Positions 16,800-26,931 of a stretch of DNA of 64,000 bases are shown one piece after another. Position numbers and translations under genes: made by a program. This DNA comes from Streptococcus ilei (GTDB taxonomy: Bacteria > Bacillota > Bacilli > Lactobacillales > Streptococcaceae), in NCBI RefSeq assembly GCF_000479335.1, contig NC_022584.1, forward strand, positions 1,054,001 to 1,118,000, read 5' to 3'. Position 1 is the first letter of the stretch, and every line of letters begins with the position of its first letter. Under the pieces are notes generated by a model. It was not told the DNA's origin. It searched no databases and saw nothing but the letters and a program-made list of their open reading frames with translations.

Positions 16800-19700
16800 T
16801 TAGTCTTCTTTTCTCCCTTTCTTAGCCATCCCTAACCCGAGACTACCTAAAAGTAGAAGCCCGGCCAAGCTGGTGAGGTTGGAGCTCGCTTCTCCTGTTT
16901 CAGGAAGCGCGCGGGCTGGACTTGCTTCTTCTCCATCTTCAACTGACACGGAGTCATGATGAGGAGCTAAAGCTTGAACCTCTGTATTTTCTTTCTTTTG
17001 AGCAAGAAGCTGTGGCGTCGGTTGAGCAGTTTGCGAAGGAAGGACTTTCTCTGGAGATGGAGATACCAGCGTATGGTATTGAAGACGATCCGGGAGAACA
17101 GGATTTTCAACTTCTTCCTTAGTAGACAAGCGTAAGACAGTTGCTGTTAATGCATCTAGTCGAAGGCCTCTTTCTGTCCAAGAAATTCCCTTTGGATCCG
17201 TCAAATTGATAACACCTGCACGTTCCCCATCCACTAGAACATCCGCATTTTTAAAGCGTTCTAGATCAGTTCCTAGAGAAAAATCACGCGCCTTGGTATC
17301 TGCATTGACCAATACCAAGTATACTTCTCCATTGCTTGCAGTGATTTGGTAGCCAATCACCTGATCCTCTTCTTCCACACCATTCTCACCTGGAATCGTC
17401 AAGAGCTTGACGCGACTCTTCACTTCATCCATGTTATCCATGCGGAAGGCATCAGTCGACTTACGAAGGGCAATCAATCCTTTGGTGAAGGCGCGAGAGC
17501 GCGTATTCTCTGGATAGAGGGCTTCATTGGTTGCTTTTTCCCAATCAAAGTGGTTGACGGCATCACTTGAGTCATAGGAATCATGGATAAAGTAAGGGTA
17601 GTCAAATGGTTTTCCATTTTCATCTACCAACAAATGAGATTTGTTTGGAACCTTGTCATCAGAAACTGGCGTGCGGTAAGCTGGATCCTTGAACTGCTTA
17701 GTCCGACCATATTCTTGACCAGAATGAAGGAAAGGTGTTCCTTGAGCTGTCAAGACGAGCAGATTTCCGAGACGCAAGCGACGATGAATCTCTGCATTAT
17801 TTGCTGGAATGCTTGGATCCTTCTTGATAGACTGAGCGATAATATCAAAGAGAGTTAAATTATCATGGGCTGCAATGTATTGGATAACATCACCTGGACT
17901 ATCTGCCTCAAAGTTGGTTGGTTGTGCGATGAGATTCTTAAAGATAGTCGCAATCTTCCGTTTTCCATTGGTGATAAAGGCTGGTTGTCCCTCATTTGGA
18001 TAGCCCGATTTTAGATTGTTTCGAACATCATCTGAGAATACTGCAACCGTGTCTGTTTTCTTCATCCAGGATTGGTCTGCTGGTTGTACAGGACTGTTTT
18101 CATCACCTGCATAGGTCACCCAGCCTTCTCCCAACATGATCAGATTAGGGTTTAGAGCCCGGGCTGCCTTGTAGGCTTCTTCGATAGAGGCCGCATCATG
18201 GTCCCCCATCATATCAAATCGGAAACCGTCTACCTTGTAAGTATCCACTAAATACTTGATCGAATCGACCAAGACCCGTTTGGACATGTAGTGGGTTGTA
18301 CCCAAGCGTCCACCACCAAAGCTCGTCCGAGGCGTCCCATCCGCATCCATGAAATGGTAGTAATTTGGCTCGATATCTTCAAAGATGTCGACATTCGCTG
18401 TATGGTTATAGACAACGTCTAGGACCACTCCCATTCCTCGCTTATGAATTTCATTGACCAAATTCTTGAATTCTTCAATTCGTTTTTGAGGATTGCTTGG
18501 ATCGGTTGAGTACATACCTGTCAAGGCAAAGTAGTTCTGTGGATCATATCCCCAGTTGTAGTTGCTATTGCTTGAGGCATACTCTAACAAGCGCTCGTTG
18601 TTTTTTAATTCATTGACGTGGTAATAAGATAGAACTGGTAAGAGTTGAATGTGCGTTACACCAAGGTCTTTGAGGTAATCCAATTTTTCAACAAAGGAGG
18701 CAAAGGTCCCAAATTGACTCTTAAGCTCTGATGCCAAAGCCGGATCAGAAGTGAAATCTCGGACATGGGCTTCATAGATGATAGCATCTTCCCGTTTCTT
18801 AAAGTTTGGAATGGACGCATAGGTTAAGTCACTCGGACCTAATCTACTTGGATCAACAAAGGCTGCTTTTGCTACCTTATGGACATCATCTGTCTTGGCC
18901 AATTCACTGTTCCAAGCTGCCAACGATTTGGCATAAGGATCAAGGACTGTGAAGGTTTTCCCTTGGCGTTCAATTTCATACTGGTAGAAATAGCCGGTAT
19001 AATCTTGGATTCCCAGTCCTGAATCACCTGAAAGAGTCTGCTTCCAAGTGCCTCGCTCCCCTTTTTCCAGAGCCACACGGCCAACTAGTTTTTCAGAATC
19101 CTTCTTATCATAGACGACAACAGATACTTTGTCCGCACTTGGTGACCAGAGGGTGAGATCCACTTTTTTCCCAGCTTCATGAAGATGAGCTCCAAGAGTC
19201 CCATCATAGCTATAGGCTTCATCCTTGAGGCGCCAGTTCATTTTGGTCGTAAAGCGGTCATTATCGTATTGAACGGTATAGGACTGATCAACTTGTGAGA
19301 AATCCCCCGTATAGGTTACTTTCTTGCCTTTCTCATCTAAAAGCAGGTCCGAGATGGTGACAGGATTGCCCTGAGCATCCGTGATCTTGGTCCGCTTGAG
19401 CAACTCCTCTTTCTGTGCTCCAGCCAAGGTCGAGAAGCTGGCTTCAATTTTTTCTTTACCGACATGTTGAGCCCCCGTCATACGGATATCGTTGACATAG
19501 TATGGGTTGGTGTAAACGGTCGGATCATCATCCCGTAAGAATATCTGGCTATGGTTCTTTAAATCAGTAAATTTATAATCTTCTTGTCGAATCTTCACAT
19601 CGTCTCCAGACTTGCTCTCGTCCAATAATAAGAAACCAAATTCTTTTGCAGCTTCCTTTAGGGGGATATCGATGTAACGACCGTATTTCCCTGTCGCTGT

Positions 19701-20498
19701 AAAATCTGTCCCATCTGGCCAGGCGGCACTGCTCGGATTCTTTACATCTCCCCAATACCAGAGAGATTTTTTGTCATAGTTGCCATCTGTCCGGTAGTAA
19801 TTTACTCGGACAGTTCCCTCTGCTTGAGGTTGATAAGAATAGACTTTAAATTTGTCGTCCAACCAAGCTTCATTCATTTTTGGGGAGAGCAATTCAATTG
19901 ACTTGTCCCCTGTGATATTGTCCCCTTTAACATTGTTGATGAGGAAGCTAATCTTCTTAGCCTGCTCATTTTTAAGCTTGACATCTAGATAATAGCCGTA
20001 GTCATCTGTCTTTGCATCCTTAAAGGATTGGGCACCTGTCGGCCAGTTTTCAGATGGTTTTTCAACATCATCCCAGGTCCAAAGGCCTTGCGTTTCCTTG
20101 TTTTCTTCCGGTAGCTTTTTCACGTGAATCCGGATAGTCTGATCAGCAATCGGTTCCTCTGCCTTCTCAGACTTAGGAGCTACCACCTCTTCAGTGACTG
20201 CGCTTACATTTTTAGGCGCTGTGACACTTTCATCCGCCACTTTTGGGGTTTCGCTTGTCTCAGTCTTCGTAGCTGGTTTCACCTCAGATGAAGAACTCAC
20301 CTCTTCATTAGAAGGGCTTGTCACCACTTCTGAGGCTTGTGCAGGGGTGTTGATGGCTTCATCCGCACTGACCGGACTAGCAAAGGCCGTTAATAAGGCT
20401 AAACTTGTCGCAATCGCAACTGAAGCAACGCCATTTTTCAATCGACGAATCGCATAGACGACTTGTTTATCGCCTTTCACAGAAGGTTTCTGTTTCAT
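16800..20498 (-). CDS. spuA: LPXTG-anchored type I pullulanase
   Basis: A 1232-residue cell-wall alpha-glucan debranching enzyme. The signal peptide has a YSIRK-like core (VYAIRRLKNGVASVAIA), then a Ser/Thr/Glu/Pro-rich linker. Two CBM41 modules follow, marked by GLWTWDDVEKPSENWP and SLWYWGDVKNPSSAAWP. The GH13 part has YNWGYDPQNYF, VVLDVVYNHT, DGFRFDMMGD (nucleophile Asp), MLGEGW (acid/base Glu) and YIAAHDNLTLFD. The C-terminus has LPETG about 35 residues from the end, a hydrophobic helix and a basic tail for sortase. The ATG at 20498 follows AAGGAG; an upstream ATG (20540) lies before the likely transcription start. It probably degrades host glycogen and dietary starch. Confidence 0.95.
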   Translation of the reverse strand: MKQKPSVKGDKQVVYAIRRLKNGVASVAIATSLALLTAFASPVSADEAINTPAQASEVVTSPSNEEVSSSSEVKPATKTETSETPKVADESVTAPKNVSAVTEEVVAPKSEKAEEPIADQTIRIHVKKLPEENKETQGLWTWDDVEKPSENWPTGAQSFKDAKTDDYGYYLDVKLKNEQAKKISFLINNVKGDNITGDKSIELLSPKMNEAWLDDKFKVYSYQPQAEGTVRVNYYRTDGNYDKKSLWYWGDVKNPSSAAWPDGTDFTATGKYGRYIDIPLKEAAKEFGFLLLDESKSGDDVKIRQEDYKFTDLKNHSQIFLRDDDPTVYTNPYYVNDIRMTGAQHVGKEKIEASFSTLAGAQKEELLKRTKITDAQGNPVTISDLLLDEKGKKVTYTGDFSQVDQSYTVQYDNDRFTTKMNWRLKDEAYSYDGTLGAHLHEAGKKVDLTLWSPSADKVSVVVYDKKDSEKLVGRVALEKGERGTWKQTLSGDSGLGIQDYTGYFYQYEIERQGKTFTVLDPYAKSLAAWNSELAKTDDVHKVAKAAFVDPSRLGPSDLTYASIPNFKKREDAIIYEAHVRDFTSDPALASELKSQFGTFASFVEKLDYLKDLGVTHIQLLPVLSYYHVNELKNNERLLEYASSNSNYNWGYDPQNYFALTGMYSTDPSNPQKRIEEFKNLVNEIHKRGMGVVLDVVYNHTANVDIFEDIEPNYYHFMDADGTPRTSFGGGRLGTTHYMSKRVLVDSIKYLVDTYKVDGFRFDMMGDHDAASIEEAYKAARALNPNLIMLGEGWVTYAGDENSPVQPADQSWMKKTDTVAVFSDDVRNNLKSGYPNEGQPAFITNGKRKIATIFKNLIAQPTNFEADSPGDVIQYIAAHDNLTLFDIIAQSIKKDPSIPANNAEIHRRLRLGNLLVLTAQGTPFLHSGQEYGRTKQFKDPAYRTPVSDDKVPNKSHLLVDENGKPFDYPYFIHDSYDSSDAVNHFDWEKATNEALYPENTRSRAFTKGLIALRKSTDAFRMDNMDEVKSRVKLLTIPGENGVEEEDQVIGYQITASNGEVYLVLVNADTKARDFSLGTDLERFKNADVLVDGERAGVINLTDPKGISWTERGLRLDALTATVLRLSTKEEVENPVLPDRLQYHTLVSPSPEKVLPSQTAQPTPQLLAQKKENTEVQALAPHHDSVSVEDGEEASPARALPETGEASSNLTSLAGLLLLGSLGLGMAKKGRKED

Positions 20499-20530
20499 AA
20501 ATGTCTCCTTAAAATGATTAGTGTTCAACC

Positions 20531-20568
20531 AGTATAGCATGTTAAAATTATTTATGCAAGCGTTTTCG
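20531..20568 (-). promoter_or_regulatory. Pullulanase promoter with overlapping cre
   Basis: Minus strand -35 TTGCAT (20559-20554), 17-nt spacer, -10 TATACT (20536-20531). A catabolite-responsive-element-like CGAAAACGCTTGCA (20568-20555) overlaps the -35, so CcpA would repress in glucose. Two mismatches to the cre consensus. Confidence 0.75.
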
Positions 20569-20604
20569 TAATTTATACTACCTTTTTCTATTGTTCTCCC
20601 TCAT

Positions 20605-20632
20605 TAAAAAAACCAGCCCAAATGGACTGGTT
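20605..20632 (-). terminator. Terminator of the butanediol dehydrogenase gene
   Basis: Minus strand AACCAGTCCA / TGGGCTGGTT stem with one mismatch, followed by seven T. It starts 22 nt after the stop. Confidence 0.85.
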
Positions 20633-20653
20633 ATATTATAAATGTATGGTAGA

Positions 20654-21694
20654 TCATGGCTCAACCAAAATCTTAATTTGGGCCTTATCTTGTGTTAATT
20701 CAACAAATCCTTCTTCAACGATATTTTCCAATTTAATTTTCTTGGTCACCAATTTTTCAGCAGAGAAGTAGCCTTGTTCCATCAATTCCAATACTTTAGG
20801 GAAGATGTGACGATAAGCGATAATCCCTTTGAGGGTCTTTTCTTGAATGGCGAATTCATTTGGATTGATGCTGGCTTCACGTTCCCAAATAGAAACAACC
20901 ATACACTCACCAGCCTTATGCACAGCTGCCAAAGCTTGTCCAAGAACAACAGGAACCCCTGTCACTTCATAAGAAACATCCGCTCCACCATCCGTCAAAC
21001 GATGAATGGCTTCAACGATTGATTCACCTTCTTCTGGGCGAACCACAATGGCACCCAATTCTTCAGCCTTAGCTTGGCGTTCAGGAGACAATTCAACTGC
21101 ATAAATTTTCGATGCCCCAGCTGCACGGAGAGCTTCCACGATCAAAAGACCGATTGGGCCCAAACCAAAGATAACAGCTGTATCCCCAGTTTTCAAAGCA
21201 GACTGACGAACTGCATAAACGGCAACAGCAGCAGGTTCTGTAAGAGCAGCTTGTTCATAGCTCAAGCTATCTGGAATCACATGGACCAAATCTCCATCTA
21301 GGACACAATATTTAGCAAAACCTCCATCTGCAGCAAGGCCAACAAAATTCAAGTTTGGATCGAGGTTATAATCACCAATTAAGTTGTGTTTTGCCAAAAT
21401 TGGTTCGATTGTTACACGATCCCCGACTTTGACACGAGTCACATTGCTTCCAACCTCAACAATTTCTCCAGCAAACTCATGACCGAGGGTCACGGGTGCT
21501 TTTTGACCAGAATAAACATGCTCTTCTGTTGGAATGAAGATTGGCCCATCCAAGTATTCATGCAAGTCTGTTCCACAGATTCCCGTGAATTTGACCGCAA
21601 CCTTTACTTGATGAGGTTGTACTTCTGGGACTTCCACTTCCTCGATACGAACGTCCTTTTTGCCATGCCAGCGGGCAGCTTTCATTGTTTCCAT
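20654..21694 (-). CDS. Zinc-dependent 2,3-butanediol dehydrogenase / diacetyl reductase
   Basis: A 346-residue medium-chain dehydrogenase. GICGTDLHEYLDGP carries the catalytic-zinc Cys, TLGHEFAGEIVEVGSNV the zinc His/Glu, and the NAD-binding fold is VIFGLGPIGLLIVEALRAAG. The four-cysteine structural zinc lobe is absent; the region reads EPILAKHNLIGDYNLDPN instead, as in butanediol dehydrogenases. It interconverts acetoin and 2,3-butanediol, reoxidising NADH. ATG with AGGAG 6 nt upstream. Substrate choice within the family is inference. Confidence 0.85.
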   Translation of the reverse strand: METMKAARWHGKKDVRIEEVEVPEVQPHQVKVAVKFTGICGTDLHEYLDGPIFIPTEEHVYSGQKAPVTLGHEFAGEIVEVGSNVTRVKVGDRVTIEPILAKHNLIGDYNLDPNLNFVGLAADGGFAKYCVLDGDLVHVIPDSLSYEQAALTEPAAVAVYAVRQSALKTGDTAVIFGLGPIGLLIVEALRAAGASKIYAVELSPERQAKAEELGAIVVRPEEGESIVEAIHRLTDGGADVSYEVTGVPVVLGQALAAVHKAGECMVVSIWEREASINPNEFAIQEKTLKGIIAYRHIFPKVLELMEQGYFSAEKLVTKKIKLENIVEEGFVELTQDKAQIKILVEP

Positions 21695-21751
21695 ATGATT
21701 CTCCTATTTTTCTATGAATTGTAATTCCCTTTCAGGAAACTTGATAAACTC

Positions 21752-21780
21752 ATTGTAAGCCTTTTCACAAACTTTGTCAA
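21752..21780 (-). promoter_or_regulatory. Promoter with Rex-like operator
   Basis: Minus strand -35 TTGACA (21780-21775), 17-nt spacer, -10 TACAAT (21757-21752). Between them TTGTGAAAAGGCTTACAA (21770-21753) is close to the Rex consensus TTGTGA-N6-TCACAA with one mismatch. Redox control by NADH/NAD ratio would suit a butanediol dehydrogenase. Confidence 0.65.
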
Positions 21781-21854
21781 GGAGGATTGAAAGCTTAACT
21801 GACTATTTTCCATTCGAAAATAGATATAATTTTCACCCCACTTATGAAGTACTA

Positions 21855-21882
21855 GAAAAACAGACACCTAAAGGTGCCTGTT
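21855..21882 (-). terminator. Terminator of the gatCAB operon
   Basis: Minus strand AACAGGCACC TTTA GGTGTCTGTT stem followed by a TTTTTC run, starting 5 nt beyond the gatB stop. Confidence 0.88.
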
Positions 21883-21886
21883 CCTT

Positions 21887-23332
21887 TTATTCACTATCTT
21901 TCAACTTTGCCAACTCTTGGGCAAGTAACTTGAGAGCTACTTGTGGGTTGGCTTGGCCTTTGGTTGCTTTCATGAGGAAGCCTGTAAAGGCCTTGTCAGC
22001 ATTCCGTTTCCCTGACTTAAAGTCGGCTACGGCTGCTTCATTATCTGCAAAGACTTGGTGGATGATTGGAATCAAGACTTCAGGGTCTGAAATCTGTACC
22101 AATCCAGCTTTTTCGACGTATTCACGCGCACCGCCACCATTTTTCGCCAAGTGAACGAAGACTTTCTTGGCAATCTTAGAGGAGATGGTGCCATCTTCGA
22201 TGATGGCAATCATTTCTACCAAGTTTTCTGGTGTCAATTGGATTTCTTCCAGCGTTTTGCCTTCCGCGTTCAAGAATTGCGCCACTTCTCCTTGGAGCCA
22301 GTTAGACACTTGTTTAGCATCTCCACCAAGGGCTACCGCTGCTTCAAAGAAGTCAGAGGTCACTTTAGTCGCTGTCAATTGGTTGGCATCATAGTCAGAC
22401 AAGCCAAGCTCTGCCACATAGCGAGCCCGACGGTCTTTTGGAAATTCTGGCAACTCCGCACGCATTTCCTCGATCCACTCGTCTGAGATTTCAAACAAGG
22501 GAAGGTCTGGTTCTGGGAAGTAACGATAATCCGCTGCCCCTTCTTTGACCCGCATAAGGATGGTGCTCTTGTTGGCTTCATCGTAACGACGTGTTTCTTG
22601 ACGAATGATCCCACCTGAACGCAAGATTTTCGCTTGACGCTCCACTTCATATTCAAGACCCTTACGGACGTTTGAGAAAGAGTTCAAGTTTTTCAACTCC
22701 GTCTTGGTACCAAATTCCTCTTGACCGTATGGGCGAAGAGAAATGTTGGCATCGACCCGCATGGATCCTTCTTCCATCTTGACGTCAGAAATACCTGTGT
22801 ACTGGATAACTTCTTTGAGGGCTGTCAAATAAGCGTAGGCTTCTTCTGGAGAACGCATATCGGCTTCAGATACGATTTCGATCAATGGCACCCCTTGACG
22901 GTTAAGGTCTACATATGAGAAACCGTCTGTTCCATGCGTGTTCTTACCGGCATCTTCTTCCAAGTGAGCCCGTTCAATCCCGATTTTCTTGGTTGAGCCG
23001 TCTTCTAATTGCACTTCAATCCAACCGTTGTAACCAATTGGCTCGTCAAATTGCGAAATTTGGTAGGCCTTTGGATTATCCGGATAGAAATAGTTCTTAC
23101 GGTCAAAGTGCATGTGCTGGTGGATATCCATGTTCAGCGCCAAGGCAGCCTTGATTCCAGCATCCACAACACCCTTGTTCAAGACAGGAAGTACCCCTGG
23201 GAAAGACCAGTCGATCACATTGGTATTGGCATTTTGCTCGTTCCCAAAGTGAGCAGAGGTTGGTGAGAAAATTTTTGAATTTGTATTCAATTCAACGTGG
23301 ACTTCAAGTCCGATGACTGTTTCAAAGTTCAT
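21887..23332 (-). CDS. gatB: Asp-tRNA(Asn)/Glu-tRNA(Gln) amidotransferase subunit B
   Basis: A 481-residue GatB. It phosphorylates the mischarged Glu or Asp and transfers ammonia delivered from GatA. Family marks: [49 protein letters not shown] and [16 protein letters not shown]; the YqeY-like tail domain occupies about the last 150 residues. It overlaps gatA by one base (TAATG). Confidence 0.97.
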   Translation of the reverse strand: MNFETVIGLEVHVELNTNSKIFSPTSAHFGNEQNANTNVIDWSFPGVLPVLNKGVVDAGIKAALALNMDIHQHMHFDRKNYFYPDNPKAYQISQFDEPIGYNGWIEVQLEDGSTKKIGIERAHLEEDAGKNTHGTDGFSYVDLNRQGVPLIEIVSEADMRSPEEAYAYLTALKEVIQYTGISDVKMEEGSMRVDANISLRPYGQEEFGTKTELKNLNSFSNVRKGLEYEVERQAKILRSGGIIRQETRRYDEANKSTILMRVKEGAADYRYFPEPDLPLFEISDEWIEEMRAELPEFPKDRRARYVAELGLSDYDANQLTATKVTSDFFEAAVALGGDAKQVSNWLQGEVAQFLNAEGKTLEEIQLTPENLVEMIAIIEDGTISSKIAKKVFVHLAKNGGGAREYVEKAGLVQISDPEVLIPIIHQVFADNEAAVADFKSGKRNADKAFTGFLMKATKGQANPQVALKLLAQELAKLKDSE

Positions 23333-24798
23333 TAATTGTCACCTCCGAAAATAAGGGGTTGTTGCTTGTGGTAATCCGTCGTTGCTTCAAATGCTGCTGC
23401 GGCTTGATAGATCGTTTCTTCGGAATACTTAGGACCAATCAACTGCAAACCAACTGGAAGTCCTTGGGCAAAGCCTGCAGGAATCGAAATCCCTGGTAGA
23501 CCTGCCAGGTTAACTGGAATGGTCAACAAATCCGCCAAGTACATTGCAACTGGATCATGGCTGAGCGAATCCAAATCAAATGCTACACTTGGTGCTGTAG
23601 GACCTAAAATCAAATCGTAATCCGCAAAGACTTTTTCAAAGTCTTGGATAATAAGGGTCCGGACTTGACCAGCCTTCTTGTAGTATGCATCGTAGTATCC
23701 TGATGACAAACTAAAGGTCCCAAGCATGATCCGGCGTTTGACCTCATCACCAAAACCTTGGCTACGAGTGTTGACATAGATATCGTCCAAGTTCTTAGCA
23801 TCTTCCGCACGGAAACCATAACGAATGCCATCGAAACGTTGCAAGTTTGAAGATGCTTCTGAAGAAGCAATGATGTAGTAGACAGCAACCCCGTATTTAG
23901 AATGAGGCAAGCTGACTTCTTCGACTGTTGCTCCCAATTTTTCAAAGTGCTTAGCCGCATTAAGGATGGTTTCTTTGACTTCTGGGTCAATTCCTTCCCC
24001 AAGATATTCTTTCGGAAGGGCAATCTTCATACCTTTGATGTCTTGACCAATCTTAGAAGTATAGTCTGCTACACGTACTGGTGCAGAAGTTGAATCTTTA
24101 ACATCTTCGCTAGCAATGACATTAAGCAAGAGGGCATTTTCCTTAACTGTTGGCGCAAAAGGACCAATTTGATCCAATGAGCTACCAAAAGCGATCAGAC
24201 CAAAACGGGAAACCGTTCCATAAGTAGGCTTGAGTCCAACAATCCCGTTAAAAGCAGCTGGCTGGCGGATAGAACCACCTGTATCCGAACCAAGGGACAA
24301 ACGGACTTGACCCGAAGCTACAGCTGCTGCCGAACCACTGGATGAACCCCCAGGAACCTTGCTGTGGTCCCAAGCATTCTTGGTTGGTCCATAGTAAGAA
24401 GTCTCACCAGATCCACCCATGGCAAATTCATCCATGTTGGTCTTCCCGATGACAATCATATCTTTAGCTTTGGCATTGGCAACTGCTGTCGCATCAAAGA
24501 TCGGCTCGTAGTTGTAGAGCATTTTTGAAGCCGCAGTGGTCAAGATGCCGTCAGTAGAGATGTTATCTTTGACAGCGAGTGGAATCCCTGACAGGAGGTT
24601 GTCTGCATCGATTCCTTTTTCGTCAATGGCCTTGGCTTGTGCAAGGGCAGCTTCTTCTGCTACCGTCACAAAGGCATTGACTGCTTCTTCACGCGACTTG
24701 ATATCGTCAAGAGTCGCTTGAGTCAATTCTGTTGCTGAAATTTCCTTAGAAACAAGGAGAGCGTGTAACTCTTCAATGGTTTTATGGTTGAATGACAT
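23332..24798 (-). CDS. gatA: Asp-tRNA(Asn)/Glu-tRNA(Gln) amidotransferase subunit A
   Basis: A 488-residue amidase-signature enzyme that releases ammonia from glutamine. The Ser-cisSer-Lys triad lies in [10 protein letters not shown] (Lys), [14 protein letters not shown] (cis-Ser) and [14 protein letters not shown] (nucleophile Ser). One-base overlaps with gatC and gatB show a tight operon. Confidence 0.97.
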   Translation of the reverse strand: MSFNHKTIEELHALLVSKEISATELTQATLDDIKSREEAVNAFVTVAEEAALAQAKAIDEKGIDADNLLSGIPLAVKDNISTDGILTTAASKMLYNYEPIFDATAVANAKAKDMIVIGKTNMDEFAMGGSGETSYYGPTKNAWDHSKVPGGSSSGSAAAVASGQVRLSLGSDTGGSIRQPAAFNGIVGLKPTYGTVSRFGLIAFGSSLDQIGPFAPTVKENALLLNVIASEDVKDSTSAPVRVADYTSKIGQDIKGMKIALPKEYLGEGIDPEVKETILNAAKHFEKLGATVEEVSLPHSKYGVAVYYIIASSEASSNLQRFDGIRYGFRAEDAKNLDDIYVNTRSQGFGDEVKRRIMLGTFSLSSGYYDAYYKKAGQVRTLIIQDFEKVFADYDLILGPTAPSVAFDLDSLSHDPVAMYLADLLTIPVNLAGLPGISIPAGFAQGLPVGLQLIGPKYSEETIYQAAAAFEATTDYHKQQPLIFGGDN

Positions 24799-25100
24799 TA
24801 GGCATCTCCTCCATCTTCTAGGATAGCTGGTACCTTGATGTAGTAGTTATCTTTTTCAGGTACATTTTTAAACAAGCGGTCACGGTCCGTCCCTTTTTCA
24901 GCAATATCCGGACGCAATACAGTCTTGCGATCCGCCATGGTCGTTGTTGGAGCCACATCGGTTGTGTCCACCTCTTCCAATAATTCCACCATGTCGACAA
25001 TTTTAGACAAGGTTGTCGCAAACTCAGCTGTCTCTTCTGGAGAGAATTTCAATTTTGAAAGATTGGCAACGTGGGTTACCTCTTCTTGCGTAATTTTCAT
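24798..25100 (-). CDS. gatC: Asp-tRNA(Asn)/Glu-tRNA(Gln) amidotransferase subunit C
   Basis: A 100-residue GatC, the small belt subunit that joins A and B. It starts [23 protein letters not shown] and ends with [16 protein letters not shown]. The ATG at 25100 follows GGAAG; the longer frame to 25133 has no such site. Presence of GatCAB implies Gln-tRNA is made by transamidation. Confidence 0.95.
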   Translation of the reverse strand: MKITQEEVTHVANLSKLKFSPEETAEFATTLSKIVDMVELLEEVDTTDVAPTTTMADRKTVLRPDIAEKGTDRDRLFKNVPEKDNYYIKVPAILEDGGDA

Positions 25101-25236
25101 CTTGCTTCCTTTCGTGAAATGATGATTTTTCAATACCCTCTATTTTACCATATTTTTAGTATTTATGCGGTAGTTTGGCAAGAAAATAGAGTCCAAGGAA
25201 GCGTAGCCATTAGGCCTCTCTCCTCGAACTCTCTTC

Positions 25237-25806
25237 TTAACATTCTTCTAATTGTTCATTCACAAGTTTTGCTCCCAAAACATGTTTGAAATGATTTAAA
25301 GCAAACTGGTGGTTTTCAGGAGTAAGCGACGCTACTGCCGGTTCTACCACTTCAATCTGATAGCCAAGATTGTAGGCATCAACCGCTGTATGGAGGACAC
25401 AAATATCTGTTAAGACTCCCGTCAAAACAACAGTATCCACGCCACGTTCTCGAAGACGGATATCCAAGTCAGTTCCTGAAAAAGCAGAATAATGACGCTT
25501 GTCCATCCAAAAGACGCGTGGATCAGCTTGATGTTGCTGATAAAAATCAGCTAAGGGGCCGTACAAGTCCCGCCCACTGGTCCCAATGATATTATGGGGT
25601 GGGAAAAGCTTGCTTTCTGGATGAAAGGGATCATTCCCTTCATGAGCATCAATAGCAAAAAAGATATAGGCACCTTGGTCAAAGGCCAATTGAGTCACCT
25701 GGGCAATGCTATCAGAAATGGCCTGTGCAGAAGCTCCTGCTGTTAGCTTACCTTCATCCGCTACAAAATCAAAGGTGTAGTCAATCGAAATTAACGCTTT
25801 GTTCAT
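25237..25806 (-). CDS. pncA: Nicotinamidase-type cysteine hydrolase
   Basis: A 189-residue isochorismatase-fold hydrolase. The triad is visible as DYTFDF (Asp), DKRHYSAF (Lys) and GVLTDICVLHTAVDA (Cys), with metal ligands in AIDAHEGNDPFHP. It converts nicotinamide to nicotinate for NAD salvage, complementing NadD. The ATG overlaps the codY stop by one base, so it is co-expressed with codY. Confidence 0.88.
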   Translation of the reverse strand: MNKALISIDYTFDFVADEGKLTAGASAQAISDSIAQVTQLAFDQGAYIFFAIDAHEGNDPFHPESKLFPPHNIIGTSGRDLYGPLADFYQQHQADPRVFWMDKRHYSAFSGTDLDIRLRERGVDTVVLTGVLTDICVLHTAVDAYNLGYQIEVVEPAVASLTPENHQFALNHFKHVLGAKLVNEQLEEC

Positions 25807-26594
25807 TAGTAGTCTCTTTTCTTAATTTCTTCAAAAATATCTGGGATCAACACTTTAAGGTAGGTCCCCTTCATCCCAAGCGAACGACTTTCAATAATTC
25901 CTGCTGACTCCAGCTTCCGCAGTGCATTGACAATCACAGAGCGCGTAATACCAATCCGATCCGCAATGACAGAAGCCGTCAACTGGCCTTCATTTCCTTT
26001 CAATTCACCAAGGATAGCAGAAACTGCCCGCAATTCTGAATAGGACAAGGTGTTCACAGCCATATTGACTGCAGTACGGCGACGAATATTTTTCTCGTCT
26101 TCCTCTCGTTGGAAGTTCAACATTTGAATCCCAACTACTGTACTAGCAATCTCAACCAAGATCAAATCATCGTCATCAAACTCTTTATCATTGCGCCAGA
26201 TAATCAAAGATCCCAAGCGAATCCCAGATACATGAATAGGAGCAATGGTCGTCAAGCCATCAGGAAATTCAGACTTGGTCTCTACTGGAAAGATACTTAA
26301 ATCGTGGTCCACATCTAAATTTGCCTCTGTATCATAGACTAAACTAGCTGCTTTAGCGTAATCTTCTGGTAATTTTTTATTGTCAAAAAAAGCCTCAACC
26401 CGGTCATTATTAGTCTTGTAACGCATGAAATAACCAAGGAGAGTCCCCTTGCTATTAATAATACAAGCATTACAATGAATGATATCAGCCAGTTGACGGG
26501 CAATTGCATTGTAAGGCATTTCGTCTTGCAACTGTTCTTCAGAACGCTTCAAGATAGATGTAATTTTTCTCGTTTTTTCTAATAATTTAGCCAT
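25806..26594 (-). CDS. codY: Global transcriptional repressor CodY
   Basis: A 262-residue CodY. An N-terminal GAF domain (about residues 1-155) senses branched-chain amino acids; the C-terminal winged helix shows [34 protein letters not shown] near residues 203-236. It represses amino-acid uptake and synthesis genes in rich conditions. A CodY box lies next to its own promoter. Confidence 0.97.
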   Translation of the reverse strand: MAKLLEKTRKITSILKRSEEQLQDEMPYNAIARQLADIIHCNACIINSKGTLLGYFMRYKTNNDRVEAFFDNKKLPEDYAKAASLVYDTEANLDVDHDLSIFPVETKSEFPDGLTTIAPIHVSGIRLGSLIIWRNDKEFDDDDLILVEIASTVVGIQMLNFQREEDEKNIRRRTAVNMAVNTLSYSELRAVSAILGELKGNEGQLTASVIADRIGITRSVIVNALRKLESAGIIESRSLGMKGTYLKVLIPDIFEEIKKRDY

Positions 26595-26620
26595 AATAAA
26601 CCTCGCATATAGTCAGCTAA

Positions 26621-26667
26621 AGTATATCATATAAGCGAGGGAATTTCAATCAAATTATCTGAAAATT
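26621..26667 (-). promoter_or_regulatory. codY promoter and CodY box
   Basis: Minus strand -35 TTGAAA (26649-26644), 17-nt spacer, -10 TATACT (26626-26621). The 15-mer AATTATCTGAAAATT (26653-26667, plus strand) matches the CodY consensus AATTTTCWGAAAATT at 14 of 15 positions and sits 3 nt upstream of the -35, consistent with autoregulation. Confidence 0.8.
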
Positions 26668-26741
26668 ATTTATTTTTTCTACAATTCTATTCAATTCAGA
26701 ATAATTATCCTTATGTAACAAAATATTCGCTTCACTCAGTC

Positions 26742-26924
26742 AAAAAAGAGGCTGGGACAAAAATCCCAGCCTCTCAATTGTCTTTGGATTGTCGAGCAAG
26801 ACGCAGTAGTTGAGTGGGCTCTATTACACTGATTTCATCAGCTTTTACAGCCCTACTCAACTGTGCGGAGGTGGGACGAAGAAATCGAATTCTAACGAAT
26901 TAACGATTTCTGTCCCACTCTCTC
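26742..26924 (-). repeat. Dispersed ~180-bp terminator element, copy A
   Basis: Fills most of the 337-nt gap between alaT and codY. On the minus strand it begins GAGAGTGGGACAGAAATCG about 8 nt after the alaT stop and ends with GAGGCTGGGA / TCCCAGCCTC plus six T. Same three-hairpin layout as copies B, C and D. Its terminator stem is the most perfect of the four. Confidence 0.92.
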
Positions 26925-26931
26925 TATCTGC

